Below are positions 5,767 to 7,849 of a stretch of DNA of 7,849 nt, one piece after another. The stretch lies in NCBI GenBank assembly GCA_900543505.1, contig UQSB01000071.1, positions 1-7,849 on the forward strand, written 5' to 3'. Each line of letters starts with the position of its first letter. Within the stretch, counting starts at the first letter, position 1. Below the pieces are notes generated by a model, which was not told the origin of the DNA, made no database searches, and saw only the letters and a program-made list of their open reading frames with translations. The stretch comes from an uncultured Collinsella sp. (GTDB lineage Bacteria; Actinomycetota; Coriobacteriia; Coriobacteriales; Coriobacteriaceae). A program made the translations under genes and the position numbers.

Positions 5767-7482
5767 CTACGAGTGGACAACCACGCACAGGCCGACTTTG
5801 ATGCAATCGTGCAGCGCCTTGGCGTCGGCCAGGCGAAGGTTGATGCATCCGTGGCTGCCGCACCACTTGTAGGAGTTGGGATCGTCGAAACTCTTGTCGT
5901 TTTGCCACGTTGCATCGTGGAAACCGACCATGTTTCCCTCAAACGGCATCCAATAGCTGACCGGGCTCTCGTATTTGGGCTTGCCGGTCTCGGGGTCCTT
6001 GGCACCGATGAGCTTGCTGGCGCCATTGTTGCTGTTGATCTGCCAAACGCCTTCGGGCGTGGCGTCCTCACCCGGCTTTCCCGAGATAAAGTTGGCCTCC
6101 CACACGATATTGCCGCTCTCGTCGTAGTAGCGCGCGTGCTGCTCGGACAGATCGACATCGACGTATGCCTTCCAGTCGGGCTCTCCCTTTGCGGTAAAGG
6201 TGTCGGCCTTCTGGGAGTACTTGATCTCGATTTCGCCGGTCTGTTTGTTGTTAATGGCGTCCTCGACCTGCTTGGCGAGCGAGCCGCTGTCGATGCACCA
6301 ACCAAAGTCGCCGCCTTCGACGGCGCACTGCTTGCCATCGGCGCGCGTCCACCAGCGAGTGGAGCCCACGGTATTGAAGCCGTTGGCGAGCTCGGCTGCC
6401 CAGCTGCTGATCTGCGACGTATCGAGCGTGGGGTTGGCCGGATCGGCAAAGCTGATCCACTGCAACACGGAGCTGCCATCAACCTTGCCGGCATCCTCGC
6501 CGTTGAGCTTGAGGGTCACGTTGACGCCCAGGAAGTTGTTGGCGGCATCGCATGCGGTCTGAATCTGATCATCAGTCAGCGTTCCATTGAGCGGTTCATA
6601 GGCATCGTTGCCGAGCTTGGAAAGGTCTACGGTCTCGGACAGCGAGGCAAGCTCGAGTTCGGCATACTTAATGACATGCTCGCGGTCGAGTTTTTCGTTG
6701 GAGCGCGCCTTCTCGACGGTAAACTTGCCGGCCTGCTCGTCATAGGAGCTATTGGCCTCGAACGTGCCCGAACGCCCCTCGTTAAACTCGTCGATGGCGG
6801 CGCCCAGATCCTCCTCAAACTGCTTTTGGTCAAAGGCATCGGAGAGCATGGACAGGTCGACGTCTTGATCAAGATCGACTTCGTTGGAGCTAGCGGTTGT
6901 TTTGGTCTTGCCGCTTAAGGATTCTACAAGGCGAACCGGCCATACAATGGCTTCGTTGCGGCTGATAATCTCTTTTGCGGCAGCTTCGCCGTCGACAATG
7001 GGCTCATCGGACTCGGGCTGATAGGTCCAGCTAAAGTCATCGCCTGTCACGGTGAGCTTATAGTGCTTCCAAGCCGAGTTGACCTTGGTGGCGGCAGACG
7101 AAGCGTTGGAGAACGAGACATCGACGCCGGCGATAGTGGTGTTGGGGTAGGCTACCTGCGAAAACGCTACGACGCCTACGATATAGACAATGACGATAAG
7201 ACCCAGAACGACAAAGAGCGTCGTCTTTTTGCCCGACTTATTGTTCTCGGCGGGTTTGCGTGCGGGGCCGCGATCGCCTCGAGCGTGCGTGGGGGGCTGC
7301 TTGGGCGCATTGCCATTTGTCTGGCGCTGCTGATGCTGCTTGTTCGGACGTTGGGAAACGTTTGCCGCACCTCGCTGCTGACCGCGGCTCGGCGCGATAG
7401 GACGCGGCGATTGAACGCCGCCGGTGTGCCTGCTCGGCTGCTGCGGATCGGGAATCAGTTGAGTTCGATCGTTTTGCGACAT
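5767..7482 (-). CDS. Membrane-anchored L,D-transpeptidase (YkuD domain, peptidoglycan-binding region)
   Basis: This is a 571-residue protein from the ATG at 7482. Residues 1-85 are a disordered, basic, Pro/Gln/Arg-rich cytoplasmic segment, followed by one membrane helix (about 88-110, LFVVLGLIVIVYIVGVVAF). The outside part starts YPNTTIAGVDVS and looks like the 'PG_binding_4' repeats found ahead of YkuD domains (about 112-190 and about 300-430). The YkuD catalytic domain fills 436-571. It holds GFHDATW (His522) and the active-site SHGCINLRL with His544 and Cys546. Such enzymes form 3-3 cross-links in peptidoglycan or attach proteins to it, and they are beta-lactam tolerant except for carbapenems. 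An in-frame ATG 9 nt upstream (7491) would add MHT, but it leaves only 1 nt to the ribosome-binding site, so I prefer 7482. The gene is transcribed alone from its own promoter. Confidence 0.93.
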   Translation of the reverse strand: MSQNDRTQLIPDPQQPSRHTGGVQSPRPIAPSRGQQRGAANVSQRPNKQHQQRQTNGNAPKQPPTHARGDRGPARKPAENNKSGKKTTLFVVLGLIVIVYIVGVVAFSQVAYPNTTIAGVDVSFSNASSAATKVNSAWKHYKLTVTGDDFSWTYQPESDEPIVDGEAAAKEIISRNEAIVWPVRLVESLSGKTKTTASSNEVDLDQDVDLSMLSDAFDQKQFEEDLGAAIDEFNEGRSGTFEANSSYDEQAGKFTVEKARSNEKLDREHVIKYAELELASLSETVDLSKLGNDAYEPLNGTLTDDQIQTACDAANNFLGVNVTLKLNGEDAGKVDGSSVLQWISFADPANPTLDTSQISSWAAELANGFNTVGSTRWWTRADGKQCAVEGGDFGWCIDSGSLAKQVEDAINNKQTGEIEIKYSQKADTFTAKGEPDWKAYVDVDLSEQHARYYDESGNIVWEANFISGKPGEDATPEGVWQINSNNGASKLIGAKDPETGKPKYESPVSYWMPFEGNMVGFHDATWQNDKSFDDPNSYKWCGSHGCINLRLADAKALHDCIKVGLCVVVHS

Positions 7483-7492
7483 CGTATGCATA

Positions 7493-7498
7493 TCCTTC
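7493..7498 (-). promoter_or_regulatory. Ribosome-binding site deciding the L,D-transpeptidase start
   Basis: GAAGGA on the - strand lies 10 nt before the ATG at 7482 and only 1 nt before the ATG at 7491. Only the downstream ATG has workable spacing, so the protein should begin MSQND, not MHTMSQND. Confidence 0.7.
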
Positions 7499-7539
7499 GA
7501 ATTTCGCCTTGCGGCTCATCGTGTTTTTACTGGGCTTGC

Positions 7540-7568
7540 ATTATAGCGATTACCTAGTTGTTTGTGGT
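7540..7568 (-). promoter_or_regulatory. Sigma-70-type promoter of the L,D-transpeptidase gene
   Basis: A perfect TATAAT -10 box lies on the - strand at 7545-7540. Seventeen nt upstream is ACCACA at 7568-7563, which matches only the last three positions (A, C, A) of TTGACA, so the -35 is weak. Transcription would start near 7532, giving a leader of about 50 nt that holds the GAAGGA site. It lies between the serine-dehydratase terminator and the transpeptidase gene, which is where a promoter is needed. No operator-like repeat is seen around it. Confidence 0.7.
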
Positions 7569-7586
7569 ATGGAAACGGTGGCATTC

Positions 7587-7613
7587 AAAAGAGGTGGGAC
7601 ATTTGTCCCACCT
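7587..7613 (-). terminator. Rho-independent terminator of the L-serine dehydratase gene
   Basis: A perfect 9-bp stem, AGGTGGGAC (7592-7600) with GTCCCACCT (7605-7613), closes a 4-nt loop. On the - strand it is followed by CTTTTGA, a short T-run. It begins about 19 nt past the dehydratase stop and ends before the transpeptidase promoter, so it separates the two units. The + strand side has only scattered T (TTCGAGTCTTTCTTT), and no + strand gene needs it there. Confidence 0.87.
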
Positions 7614-7631
7614 TCGAGTCTTTCTTTGTCG

Positions 7632-7849
7632 CTATCCGCACACACCGCATTTTGCACAGGCCGAAAGTGCGGCCGGAGCCTGCGCGATGCCACCCTTTGC
7701 CGTCTCGCGCAGCGTGGCCGGCAACGCGTGGCCCACGGAGAGCATGACGTGCGCCATCTGGTCAAACGGCACCAGGCTCTTGATACCGGCAAGTGCAAGC
7801 TGCGCCGAGCTAAAGGCGGCTGCCACGCCGATGGCGTTGCGGTTTTGGC
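7632..7849 (-). CDS. sdaA: L-serine dehydratase (iron-sulfur), alpha region C-terminus (partial)
   Basis: The gene enters from the right edge. The last 71 complete codons are visible, ending in TAG at 7634-7632. The translation begins QNRNAIGVAAAFSSAQLALAG and continues IKSLVPFDQMAHVMLSVGHALP then ATLRETAKGGIA. The blocks 'RNA-G---A---A--ALAGI-S-IP-D', 'AM-SVG-ALP--LRETA-GG-A' are characteristic of the alpha domain of the oxygen-sensitive [4Fe-4S] L-serine ammonia-lyase, which deaminates L-serine to pyruvate. Whether the gene encodes a separate alpha subunit (SdaAA) or a single-chain enzyme cannot be seen. The protein ends SACAKCGVCG, a CxxCxxC group at the very C-terminus that I do not recall as standard. 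GTG at 7826 is only an internal valine, not a start. Confidence 0.9.
   Translation of the reverse strand, partial: QNRNAIGVAAAFSSAQLALAGIKSLVPFDQMAHVMLSVGHALPATLRETAKGGIAQAPAALSACAKCGVCG

Noticed and set aside
5539..6918. 459-codon open frame on the + strand opposite the L,D-transpeptidase
   Set aside because: It is antisense to a gene with an intact catalytic motif, its translation has no recognisable domain, and long mirror frames are expected in GC-rich coding DNA.
7592..7613. Perfect GGTGGGAC/GTCCCACC palindrome as a regulator binding site
   Set aside because: Its place just past a stop codon and the T-run on the same strand fit an intrinsic terminator better.

Overview
The window looks like chromosomal DNA from a GC-rich, probably anaerobic, gut-type actinobacterium of the Coriobacteriia. 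Collinsella or a near relative is my best guess. This is inferred from the overall protein style, an iron-sulfur L-serine dehydratase, a split MacB-type ABC exporter and a Pro/Gln-rich membrane L,D-transpeptidase. No rRNA, tRNA or other phylogenetic marker is present to confirm it.

Region 1 (1-2053, + strand) is the 3' part of a cobalamin biosynthesis operon. It holds the last 42 codons of a probable cobyric acid synthase (cobQ/cbiP), then corrinoid adenosyltransferase (cobO), precorrin-8X methylmutase (cbiC) and precorrin-6A reductase (cbiJ). The genes overlap by 4 nt or abut, so they are surely co-transcribed. The promoter lies outside the window.

Region 2 (2054-2228) is a non-coding junction between convergent gene blocks. 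It carries a short, stop-containing relic of an IS21-type transposase directly after cbiJ, then a 77-bp imperfect palindrome with a perfect 13-bp core inverted repeat. Base composition falls from roughly two thirds GC on the left to the mid or high fifties on the right, in the lines I counted. The junction therefore looks like an old insertion or rearrangement scar.

Region 3 (2229-5634, - strand) is a three-gene tripartite ABC exporter operon in the order membrane-fusion protein, ATPase, FtsX/MacB permease. The start and stop codons overlap. It resembles the YknXYZ arrangement of Gram-positive bacteria.

Region 4 (5635-7631, - strand) holds a bitopic L,D-transpeptidase with peptidoglycan-binding region(s) and a C-terminal YkuD catalytic domain. 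It has its own TATAAT promoter, and a hairpin separates it from the exporter operon. Region 5 (7632-7849, - strand) is the 3' end of an L-serine dehydratase gene, followed by a clear Rho-independent terminator.

The genes are ordinary members of known families. I see no CRISPR array, defence island, phage or convincing new multi-gene system. The items most worth a second look are the junction with its palindrome, the low-complexity hairpin tip of the fusion protein, and the cysteine-rich tail of the serine dehydratase.
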